From NCBI GenBank assembly GCA_001319865.1, contig BBSL01000185.1, positions 17,103-81,102 on the forward strand: a DNA stretch of 64,000 bases, read 5' to 3'. The position numbers and the translations under genes are program-made. Numbering within the stretch: position 1 is the stretch's first letter; each line of letters starts with the position of its first letter. Origin of the DNA: Burkholderia sp. E7m39. GTDB taxonomy: Bacteria; Pseudomonadota; Gammaproteobacteria; Burkholderiales; Burkholderiaceae. Positions 26,784 through 34,770 of this stretch are shown here, in pieces. The notes below the pieces were generated by a model. That model searched no databases. It was not told the origin of the DNA and saw only the letters and a list, made by a program, of their open reading frames with translations.

Positions 26784-29519
26784 TCACTTGCGATTTTGCG
26801 TCCCGCTGCCGCCCATCGATTCAAGCAGCGGCCGCAGCGCATCGAATTCCGAGCCGAAAGCGCTCCAGTCGCCTGCTTTTAGCCGTTCGAGCGCACGGTT
26901 ATAGTGCGCGAGCGCCTCGCGGGTACGCTCGTCCGCTGTGGCTGGCGAACTCGGTGAGGCGGGCAAGGTGTCATCGAAAAGCGCTGCGAGGGCTTGCGGT
27001 AACGTATCCTGCATCACGACGCGATCGCCATACGCGGCGATAACCCGCTTCAACTCCGGCAACTGGCCAGACGCTGCGCGCAGGTAGAGCGGGGAAACGT
27101 AGAGAATCGAATTCTCGATCGGGAGAACCACGAGATGGCCGCGGATTACACGCGAGCCCATCTGATTCCACAGCGAAATCTGCTGAGAGATTTCGGTGTT
27201 TTGCTGTATGCGTGCCTCGATCTGGAACGGCCCATAGACGAGCTTGTCCTTCGGAAACGTGTACACGACGAGCTTGCCATAGTCGGGCGGATCGCAACGC
27301 GCCGCGAGCCAGGCAATCATGTTTTCGCGCTGGCTGGGCACCATCGGCAGGAGTAGCACGAATTCGGCGCGCTTCTCGCCGGGCAATCGCATGATCATGT
27401 AGTACGGCGCCATTTGCGCGCCCGGCGCGTTTGCGGCATCGATGCCGGCTAGTTCACGTGGGAACTGCCAGAGGTCCTCGCGGTTGTAGAAGACTTCCGG
27501 TGCATCCATATGGTAGGTGCGATAGAGCTGCGCCTGAATCAGAAAGAGATCTTCGGGATAGCGGATATGCTGCCGCAGATCTTGTTGCATTGAATCCAGA
27601 GGCTTGAAGAGGCCTGGGAAAATGCGCTGGTAAGTCCGCAGGATGGGTTCGCCAGGATCGGTGACAAAGAAATTGACGGTGCCGTTATACGCATCCACGA
27701 CTACTTTCACCGAATTGCGGATGTAGTTCGTGTCGCCGCCTGTAACCGGTTGCGAATAGGGAAACCAGCGGCTCGTGGTGTAGGCATCGAGTATCCAGAA
27801 CAGACCGCCGCCGCTTGCAACCAGATAGGGGTCCCTGTCGAGGACGAGGAACGGCGCGATCGAGCGCACCCTGTCCTCGATATTGCGGTGGAGCAGAATC
27901 CGGCTCGCTGCCGTGATGTAGCCGGTGAACAGAATGTCGGGTGCACCGAACTGCAAGGCGAAGAGGATGCGTCGTGCTGCACTGCCAATGCCGATACCAT
28001 CGTGCCCGTCATAAGCCTTATAGACGTTTTCTTTCCCTTGCGGAAAGTCGAATTCCGGCATGCTTCCTTTCACGATCACGTAGCCTTGCGCCCCTTGACC
28101 AAAATAGAGGCGCGGTTCACGAATGACCGGCCCGCCATTCGAAACAGGCGGAATGTCCTGCAGATAGAACGACGGCAATCCCTCAACTGATTTCTCGGTG
28201 ACGGGCGACATGACGGCACCATTGCCGTGCGTGAACAGAAGGTGCAGATTCACCCACGTCTGCGCGTTAGCCGGAAGCATCGACGTGTCGAGTTCGCGCG
28301 CGGAAAGCATCACTTGCCGATAGCCGGCGTTTAACCGGTAGCGGTCGATGTCTACCGAAAGAAACCGGTAATACGTCCTGATCTCCTGCAACTGCGCGTA
28401 GGTGTCCATTAGCGGCTGCACATCCCACAGGCGGATGTTGTCGATGGTTGCGCGATTGCTTTGCAACTCCGCCAGATTCAGCCCTTGCCCGACAGCGAAT
28501 GGTCGGATCGCGATCTGCGAGAGGCCGTAGGCCTGTCGGGTCAGCGCGATGTTGTGCCTGATATACGGTGTCTCCAGCCTTAACTCGCTTGGCTTGACAT
28601 AGAACCGCTGGTAGAGCGCCGGATAAATGACGGCGAATACCACTGCGCCGCCGAATAGCAGCAGCACAGCCGCAGCGGGAATCCGATAGCCGCGCCAGCG
28701 CACGTTAGCCCATGACGCAAGGGCTGCGGCGACGGCGAGACCGATGAGCAGCCACAGTACCCGCAACACGACATGGATGTCGGTATAGCCCGCACCGACC
28801 ACGACGCCGTTGTCGCCGTATAGCAGAAGAAAGCGATCGAGCCAGTAAGATCCCGCCTTCGTCAACAAGATGAAGCCGAGCAGAACTGAACCGTGAGTGG
28901 CAGCGGCTCGCGAGAGTTCGCGCGGCGGCTTCTCGATCTGTATGTCGCCACGCACGCCGTAGATCACTGCTGCAATGATCGCGCTGCAAATGAGGACGCG
29001 CAGCAGCCAGTTCTTGAATGCCACATAGACGGGCAGTGAGAAAAGATAAAAGCCGATGTCGCGGCCGAAGATGGGATCGTGTTCTCCAAACGGAACCTGA
29101 TGAATGAAGCGAAGCATCATGTCCCAGTTCGAATCTTCGCTGGCCGCGATCAATAGCCCCAGCACGACGGCAACGCCAGCGATTGTCCAGCGCCACAGAA
29201 CATGCGGCGCGACTTCGCGGCCTATGTCGACCACGACTTCGAACTTGGCCGCAGAGGGAACAACGTGCCTGGCATAACGATGCGCAAGCAGGCCGGACGC
29301 CGCGATGACGAGCGCTGAGATCGCGAACACGGCAGTGAACAGGAGCAACCTGGCGTCGAGTATCGTCCAGAAAACGCCCGTATAGCCGATCGAAGAAAAC
29401 CAGAGCCAGTCGACGAGCACACGCGTCATGCGTTCGATAACAATCAGCCCGACGATGACAGCAACAATCGCGATCGCGGCGCGTCTCCTACGCACACGGG
29501 ATAACGCTTGCGATGGCAT
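26784..29519 (-). CDS. UPF0182 family large membrane protein
   Basis: A 911-residue protein. The first about 310 residues contain seven or so transmembrane helices, and the remaining about 600 residues form a large domain, presumably extracytoplasmic. Family motifs seen include VDWLWFSSIGY near residue 40, YVKPSELRLETPYIRHNI, and DAYTTSRWFPYSQPVTGG. GGGAGG six bases before the ATG sets the start at 29519. UPF0182 is best known from Actinobacteria and Cyanobacteria and has no assigned function. It is divergent from the E1alpha gene at 29830 across 310 bases. Confidence 0.85.
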   Translation of the reverse strand: MPSQALSRVRRRRAAIAIVAVIVGLIVIERMTRVLVDWLWFSSIGYTGVFWTILDARLLLFTAVFAISALVIAASGLLAHRYARHVVPSAAKFEVVVDIGREVAPHVLWRWTIAGVAVVLGLLIAASEDSNWDMMLRFIHQVPFGEHDPIFGRDIGFYLFSLPVYVAFKNWLLRVLICSAIIAAVIYGVRGDIQIEKPPRELSRAAATHGSVLLGFILLTKAGSYWLDRFLLLYGDNGVVVGAGYTDIHVVLRVLWLLIGLAVAAALASWANVRWRGYRIPAAAVLLLFGGAVVFAVIYPALYQRFYVKPSELRLETPYIRHNIALTRQAYGLSQIAIRPFAVGQGLNLAELQSNRATIDNIRLWDVQPLMDTYAQLQEIRTYYRFLSVDIDRYRLNAGYRQVMLSARELDTSMLPANAQTWVNLHLLFTHGNGAVMSPVTEKSVEGLPSFYLQDIPPVSNGGPVIREPRLYFGQGAQGYVIVKGSMPEFDFPQGKENVYKAYDGHDGIGIGSAARRILFALQFGAPDILFTGYITAASRILLHRNIEDRVRSIAPFLVLDRDPYLVASGGGLFWILDAYTTSRWFPYSQPVTGGDTNYIRNSVKVVVDAYNGTVNFFVTDPGEPILRTYQRIFPGLFKPLDSMQQDLRQHIRYPEDLFLIQAQLYRTYHMDAPEVFYNREDLWQFPRELAGIDAANAPGAQMAPYYMIMRLPGEKRAEFVLLLPMVPSQRENMIAWLAARCDPPDYGKLVVYTFPKDKLVYGPFQIEARIQQNTEISQQISLWNQMGSRVIRGHLVVLPIENSILYVSPLYLRAASGQLPELKRVIAAYGDRVVMQDTLPQALAALFDDTLPASPSSPATADERTREALAHYNRALERLKAGDWSAFGSEFDALRPLLESMGGSGTQNRK

Positions 29520-29829
29520 CGTTCCTCCCTTTCCGGTGCTGTAGCAAAACGGCACGGCTACGTCATGTCTGCATTGATTGTAGACCTGCGATCGGAGTGG
29601 CGTTCAACGCCGTGCGAATGCGTCTGAAGCGGTGCGCGCGCTTCTGCTCATCCCGCCGTTGCGTTGCAACAAGTGGGCGTGTTCGGGGCATGTACTCGAA
29701 ACTTTCCTGTCGACACTTTCATCGTCCAGAATAAGGTTTACACGCACTGCGAGATCGAGCACGCATGCGACGCTCAAGCGTGTGAACTCCCACACTTGTT
29801 CGATATCTGAATGAACAGGGAGGGCGGCC
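29520..29829. promoter_or_regulatory. Divergent intergenic region, UPF0182 and E1alpha
   Basis: These 310 bases must hold promoters for both divergent units. No clear operator, sigma-54 site or FNR-type box could be recognised. A GTTGCGTTGCAAC stretch at about 29653-29665 contains the small palindrome GTTGCAAC. Confidence 0.35.
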
Positions 29830-30918
29830 ATGACTACCGCTGCCAGTTTTCATATCGGCTATACCCAATACCTCGGCCCCGACGGCGAGCCGGTTCAGGC
29901 GTTGCCTGCTTTTGCACGCGATCCGATGGCGTTGATTCCCCTCTATCGTGCAATGGTGCTGACACGGGTGTTCGATACGAAGGCCGTCGCGCTGCAGCGT
30001 ACGGGCAAGCTGGGCACCTTCGCGTCTTCCGTCGGCCAGGAGGCGGTGGGTGTCGGCGTCGCCAGCGCAATGCAACCCGACGACGTGCTGTTTCCTTCGT
30101 ACCGCGATCACGCCGCGCAATTGCTGCGCGGCGTCACCATGACGGAAAGTCTGCTGTATTGGGGCGGCGACGAGCGAGGCAGCGATTTCAGTGTGGCGCG
30201 CCACGATTTTCCGAACTGCGTGCCGATAGGCACACAGGTGTGCCATGCCGCAGGCGCGGCCTACGCGTTTGTGCTGCGTCACGAACCGCGCGTGGCGGTC
30301 GCGATGGTCGGAGACGGCGGCACGTCCAAGGGCGATTTTTACGAGGCGATGAACATGGCGGGCGTCTGGCAGGCGCCGCTTGTCGTCGTGGTCAATAACA
30401 ACCAGTGGGCGATTTCGGTGCCGCGCAGCCAGCAGAGCGCCGCGCAAACGCTCGCGCAAAAGGCTTTGGCTGCGGGAATCGACGGGCTCCAGGTCGACGG
30501 CAACGACGTGATTGCCGTGCATCAAGTGGTGCACGCGGCGCTCGCGAAGGCTCGTCGCGGCGATGGCCCCACGCTGATCGAAGCGCTCAGCTACCGCCTT
30601 GGCGACCATACGACAGCCGATGACGCCACGCGCTACCGCGACGCCGAGGTGCTCAGCAAGCAATGGGACTACGAGCCGCTGCTTCGTTTGCGCACTTACC
30701 TGATGCGGATGAATGTCTGGGACAAGGCGCAGGAAGAGGAACTCGGCAAGACCTGCCGTGCGCAGGTCGAAGAGGCCGTCAAGGCGTATCTCGCGATACC
30801 TGCGCCGCAGACTTCGGCGATGTTCGATCACCTGTATGCGGCATTGCCACAAGCGATGCGCGAGCAGTTCGAGATGGCGTTGCGCTTCGCACCGGCTGCG
30901 GGGAAAGATCATGGCTGA
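29830..30918 (+). CDS. pdhA: 2-oxoacid (pyruvate) dehydrogenase E1 alpha subunit
   Basis: A 362-residue thiamine-diphosphate decarboxylase subunit. It has the TPP motif GDGGTSKGDFYEAMNMAG ending in VVVVNN, and family segments GTFASSVGQEAVGVG and FPSYRDHAAQLLRG. Overall it resembles the alpha2beta2 pyruvate dehydrogenase E1 rather than the single-chain AceE of enteric bacteria. Branched-chain 2-oxoacids are an alternative substrate. It is the first gene of an E1alpha-E1beta-E2 set; the stop overlaps E1beta by 8 bases. Confidence 0.88.
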   Translation: MTTAASFHIGYTQYLGPDGEPVQALPAFARDPMALIPLYRAMVLTRVFDTKAVALQRTGKLGTFASSVGQEAVGVGVASAMQPDDVLFPSYRDHAAQLLRGVTMTESLLYWGGDERGSDFSVARHDFPNCVPIGTQVCHAAGAAYAFVLRHEPRVAVAMVGDGGTSKGDFYEAMNMAGVWQAPLVVVVNNNQWAISVPRSQQSAAQTLAQKALAAGIDGLQVDGNDVIAVHQVVHAALAKARRGDGPTLIEALSYRLGDHTTADDATRYRDAEVLSKQWDYEPLLRLRTYLMRMNVWDKAQEEELGKTCRAQVEEAVKAYLAIPAPQTSAMFDHLYAALPQAMREQFEMALRFAPAAGKDHG

Positions 30919-31891
30919 CGTGAACATGGTCGAGGCGATCAATCTGGCGCTTTCCTACGAACTGTCGCACGACCCGGCCGTTGTGATGCTCGGCGAGGAT
31001 ATCGGCGTGAATGGCGGCGTGTTTCGCGCCACTCTCGGCCTGCAGGCCCGATTCGGAGCGCAACGGGTGATCGACACACCTTTGGCCGAAACGGCGATCG
31101 CGGGCGCTGCGATCGGCATGGCTGCGATGGGCTTGAAGCCCGTCGCGGAGATTCAGTTTTCGGGCTTCGTCTATCCGACCATCGACCACGTGCTCAATCA
31201 TGCGTCGCGCCTGCGGCATCGCACGCGCGGCCGGCTGACATGCCCGCTTGTGATCCGCACGCCGTGCGGCGCGGGCATTCACGCGCCGGAGCATCACTCC
31301 GAAAGCCCCGAGGCATTGTTCGCCCACATACCCGGACTGCGCGTCGTCACGCCGTCATCGCCTGCGCGCGCATACGGCCTGCTGCTTGCGGCGATCCGTG
31401 ACCCCGACCCGGTCATTTTCTTCGAGCCGACGCGACTGTACCGGCTGTTCAGGCAGCCGGTGGAAGATAACGGCGAAGCGCTGCCGCTCGACAGCTGCTT
31501 TACGTGGCGTAGCGGCTCCGACGTGACGCTGGTGAGTTGGGGCGGCGCGTTGCAGGAGGTGCAGGCCGCAGCCAGTCTGCTCGAGCAGGAGGGCGTGATG
31601 GCCGAAGTGATCGACGTAGCGACGCTCAAGCCGCTCGACATGAACACCATCCTCGCGTCGGTGGCGAAGACCGGGCGTTGTGTGATCGTTCATGAAGGGT
31701 CGCGCACGGGCGGTGTTGGCGCGGAGATCGCGGCCAACATCGCCGAGCGCGGCGTGTACTCGCTGCTCGCGCCGGTGCAGCGCGTCACGGGCTATGACGT
31801 GGTGGTGCCGCTATACAGGCTCGAGAATCAATATATGCCGGACACGCAGCGCATCGTTGCCGCGGTCAGGCAGGCGCTGGAGGCATCGTGA
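30911..31891 (+). CDS. pdhB: 2-oxoacid (pyruvate) dehydrogenase E1 beta subunit
   Basis: A 326-residue transketolase-like beta subunit. It starts with MVEAINLALSYELSHDP and has the conserved VVMLGEDIGVNGGVFRAT, DTPLAETAIAGAAIGMAAMG and TPCGAGIHAPEHHSES segments, with the swivelling domain at the C-terminus (VIVHEGSRTGGVGAE). With E1alpha it forms the heterotetramer that decarboxylates the 2-oxoacid and acylates the E2 lipoyl group. Only 4 bases separate it from the E2 gene. Confidence 0.9.
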   Translation: MADVNMVEAINLALSYELSHDPAVVMLGEDIGVNGGVFRATLGLQARFGAQRVIDTPLAETAIAGAAIGMAAMGLKPVAEIQFSGFVYPTIDHVLNHASRLRHRTRGRLTCPLVIRTPCGAGIHAPEHHSESPEALFAHIPGLRVVTPSSPARAYGLLLAAIRDPDPVIFFEPTRLYRLFRQPVEDNGEALPLDSCFTWRSGSDVTLVSWGGALQEVQAAASLLEQEGVMAEVIDVATLKPLDMNTILASVAKTGRCVIVHEGSRTGGVGAEIAANIAERGVYSLLAPVQRVTGYDVVVPLYRLENQYMPDTQRIVAAVRQALEAS

Positions 31892-31895
31892 GGCC

Positions 31896-33011
31896 ATGAA
31901 GACCTTCAAACTGCCCGATCTTGGCGAAGGCTTGCAGGAAGCGGAAATCGTCGAATGGCATGTCGCGAGCGGCGATGACGTTCGTGCGGATCAACCGCTG
32001 TTGTCAGTCGAAACGGCGAAAGCGATTGTCGATATTCCGTCGCCTCAATCCGGGCGCATCGCGAAGCTGTTCGGCAAAGCGGGCGACATCGTCCATCTGG
32101 GCGCGCCACTCGTCGCGTTCGAAGGATCGGGCGACGACGCGGATGCCGGCACTGTGGTTGGTCAAGTCACGGTCGGCCAGCATGTCGTCCAGCAGGCGCC
32201 AGCGGAGCCGGGCGGGTCAGCGGGCGCCGGTGCGGGCGTGATCAAGGCGATCCCGGCGGCCCGGGCGCTCGCGCGCAAGCTGGACGTCGATCTCGCGATG
32301 GTGACGGCAACGGGGCACGACGGTGTCATCACGGCGGCAGATGTGCAGCGCGACGCGAAGATACTCGCCGAACTCGGGCCGCCCGAAGTGCTGCGCGGCG
32401 TGCGGCGCGCGATGGCGCAGAACATGGCGCGCGCGCAGAGCGAAGTGGCGGCGGCGACGGTCATGGACGATGCCGATATTCACGCGTGGCCGCCGCATAG
32501 CGACGTCACGATCCGGCTGATCCGCGCGGTGGTGGCAGGGTGCCGTGCCGAACCGGGGCTCAACGCATGGTTCGACGGGCATGCGGGGCGACGCCACGTA
32601 CACGCGAAGATCGATCTTGGCATCGCCGTCGATCTGCCCGATGGCCTCTTCGTGCCCGTGTTGCGCGACGTCGCGCACCGCGACGCCGCCGATCTGCGCG
32701 CCGGGCTCGACCGGATGCGCGCGGACATACGGGCGCGCAAGATTCCGCCCGAAGAACTGCGTGGCAATACGATCACGCTGTCGAACTTCGGCATGATCGC
32801 CGGCAAGTATGCGGCGCCTGTCGTGGTGCCGCCCACAGTCGCCATTCTCGGGGCGGGGCGCATTCACGCGCAGGTGGTGGCGGCAGACGACGTCCCCGCC
32901 GTGCATCGGATCTTGCCGCTGAGCCTGACATTCGACCATCGGGTGGTAACAGGCGGCGAAGCCGCGAGGTTTTTCGCCGCGGCGATTGCCGATCTGCAGT
33001 TGGCGCAGTAG
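31896..33011 (+). CDS. pdhC: Dihydrolipoamide acyltransferase E2, compact form
   Basis: A 371-residue E2. There is one lipoyl domain (residues 1-80; lipoyl Lys in SVETAKAIVDIP), a peripheral-subunit-binding domain (about 112-150, IPAARALARKLDVDLAMV), and a catalytic domain ending in LSLTFDHRVVTGGEAARF with the active-site His. The usual Asp of DHRxxDG is Thr here, a variant seen in this class of E2. Linkers are short. No lipoamide dehydrogenase (E3) gene follows, so E3 must come from elsewhere. The gene start is 4 bases after the E1beta stop. Confidence 0.9.
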   Translation: MKTFKLPDLGEGLQEAEIVEWHVASGDDVRADQPLLSVETAKAIVDIPSPQSGRIAKLFGKAGDIVHLGAPLVAFEGSGDDADAGTVVGQVTVGQHVVQQAPAEPGGSAGAGAGVIKAIPAARALARKLDVDLAMVTATGHDGVITAADVQRDAKILAELGPPEVLRGVRRAMAQNMARAQSEVAAATVMDDADIHAWPPHSDVTIRLIRAVVAGCRAEPGLNAWFDGHAGRRHVHAKIDLGIAVDLPDGLFVPVLRDVAHRDAADLRAGLDRMRADIRARKIPPEELRGNTITLSNFGMIAGKYAAPVVVPPTVAILGAGRIHAQVVAADDVPAVHRILPLSLTFDHRVVTGGEAARFFAAAIADLQLAQ

Positions 33012-33216
33012 CGCGTTCGCGCAGAAGACAGGGCCGGAAACGCAGCATCCGCAGCGGCCCCGATTCCTATGACGAAAGACGAATCGCGCGAATTGACTAG
33101 ACTGAATTGACGCGTTCGAACCGGACAACGAATGGAGCGATGCCTTCAAAGCGAGGCACGAAGCCACGAAGTCCCGTCGCCGGAATGCACTCCCGATATG
33201 CCGTTGGGAACGAACC

Positions 33217-34659
33217 ATGATCGAACTCGAAAAGCTGGGCAGGATTCGGGTATTCGCGGACCTTCCGCGAGATCGGCTGGAGTGGCTGAGCGGCCGCGTT
33301 AGCGAGTATTCGATCGAAGCAGGCGACGTGCTGCTCCACGAGGGCGACATGGCCACGAGCCTGACGATCCTGTTCGACGGCGAACTCACCGGGACGCGGC
33401 GTGACGACGGACAGCAATATGTCGAACGATTCTCAGCGCCCGAGGCCTTCGGCACGCCTTGCATGCTCGCATCGATCCCCTATCCGATGACGCTGACGGC
33501 CACCACCGACTGCAGGCTGGCGAGTTTGCCGGAGGCGGCCTTCAGGGAATTGTCCGTTTCGTGCGGCCCTTTCAGCCAGGCTGTCGCCCGCGTGATGACC
33601 GACTGGCTCACCGCGCTCGAAACGGAATCCCTCAATCGAAACAGGCTGGCCGCCCTGGGAAAGCTCGCGGCCGGTCTCGCGCATGAGATGAACAATCCCG
33701 CCGCAGCCTTGACGCGCGCGCTCGATTACATGCGCCGGGAACTCGTCGGGCTCGAAGCATCGGCGTTGGCGCTCGGCCTGCAAGCCGTGCCAGGCGAGGC
33801 ACTCGACAAGCTCAGGGCTTTGGTGGCCAGCAAGGCATCGGGACGGGATTCGGAGGCGACCGATCCGATCCGGCAGAGCGAGCGGGAGGCGCAACTCGTC
33901 GACTGGCTGGCTGTGCATGGCGTTATGAAGCCGTGGCTGGTTGCGCCCGTATTCGCCGCTCGCGACATCGCGCCCGACGACCTCCGGCCCATCACCGACG
34001 ACCTGACGCCCGAGCAATTCAATGCAGCCATCGGTTGGATTGCCCGCCTCCTGGACCTTCGTTCCGTCATGGACGACGCAATGCACGGCGCCAACCGGAT
34101 CTCGGACATCGTCGCGGCGATGAAATCGTATTCGTTCATGGATCGGGGACCGCAGCAGGAAATCGACCTTCACGAAGGCATCGACGACACCCTGACGGTG
34201 ATGACGCACGAGATGAAGCGAGGCATCACGGTCACGCGCGACTACGATCGCGGCCTGCCGCGCATTCAGGCGTTTGGCAGCGAGCTGAACCAGGTGTGGA
34301 CACGGATCATCGAGAACGCGATCGAGGCCATGAACGGGCAGGGCAATATCGCCATTCGTACGCGATGCGACGGCGATTACGCCGTCATCGAGATCGCCGA
34401 TAACGGGCCGGGCATTCCGCCCGATACGGTGACGCACCTGTTCGAGCCATTCTTCACGACAAAGCATGCTGACAGCGCGCAGGGGCAGAGCCTCGGACTG
34501 GGTTTGCATCTCGCGTACCGTATCGTCGTGAACCGGCACGGCGGAACGATCGGGGTCCGCTCCGATGCCGCCGGCACGGTTTTTCGCGTCACGCTGCCGC
34601 TCGTTGGCGGCCGCAGCAAAGGCGATGGGAGCGAACGTCGGGATGCCCTTGTTTTGTAG
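33217..34659 (+). CDS. Histidine kinase with N-terminal cyclic-nucleotide-binding-like domain (copy 1)
   Basis: A 480-residue soluble kinase with no transmembrane segment. Residues about 8-125 form a CNB/Crp-like beta barrel (EAGDVLLHEGDMATSLTILF). The phosphoacceptor is His156 in LAAGLAHEMNNPAAAL. The ATPase domain has the N-box LNQVWTRIIENAIEAM, G1 motif IADNGPGIP and LFEPFFTTKH. It is the first of three collinear genes with a receiver-thioredoxin reductase-like fusion and a second kinase. The direct repeat AATTGAC (33091-33097 and 33105-33111) lies upstream and may be part of the promoter. The signal sensed is unknown. Confidence 0.88.
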   Translation: MIELEKLGRIRVFADLPRDRLEWLSGRVSEYSIEAGDVLLHEGDMATSLTILFDGELTGTRRDDGQQYVERFSAPEAFGTPCMLASIPYPMTLTATTDCRLASLPEAAFRELSVSCGPFSQAVARVMTDWLTALETESLNRNRLAALGKLAAGLAHEMNNPAAALTRALDYMRRELVGLEASALALGLQAVPGEALDKLRALVASKASGRDSEATDPIRQSEREAQLVDWLAVHGVMKPWLVAPVFAARDIAPDDLRPITDDLTPEQFNAAIGWIARLLDLRSVMDDAMHGANRISDIVAAMKSYSFMDRGPQQEIDLHEGIDDTLTVMTHEMKRGITVTRDYDRGLPRIQAFGSELNQVWTRIIENAIEAMNGQGNIAIRTRCDGDYAVIEIADNGPGIPPDTVTHLFEPFFTTKHADSAQGQSLGLGLHLAYRIVVNRHGGTIGVRSDAAGTVFRVTLPLVGGRSKGDGSERRDALVL

Positions 34660-34770
34660 TCTGGAAAGGCCATGGCCTGAACGCGGCAGCGTCTAGAATG
34701 TCTTGAATGACCGTCGATGCCGTGCGTTGCCGGCATCGACGTACAACCCAGGCGTGGAGTCCGATTGGCC

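Noticed and set aside
29719..30942. Minus-strand open frame of about 400 codons opposite E1alpha
   Set aside because: E1alpha has complete TPP motifs on the plus strand; this frame is low-complexity and Arg/His-rich.
32920..32965. Loss of the catalytic Asp in the E2 motif DHRxxDG (Thr instead) as evidence of an inactive enzyme
   Set aside because: The catalytic His is present, and DHRVVTGG is a variant I know from active-looking E2 proteins, so it is not evidence of decay.
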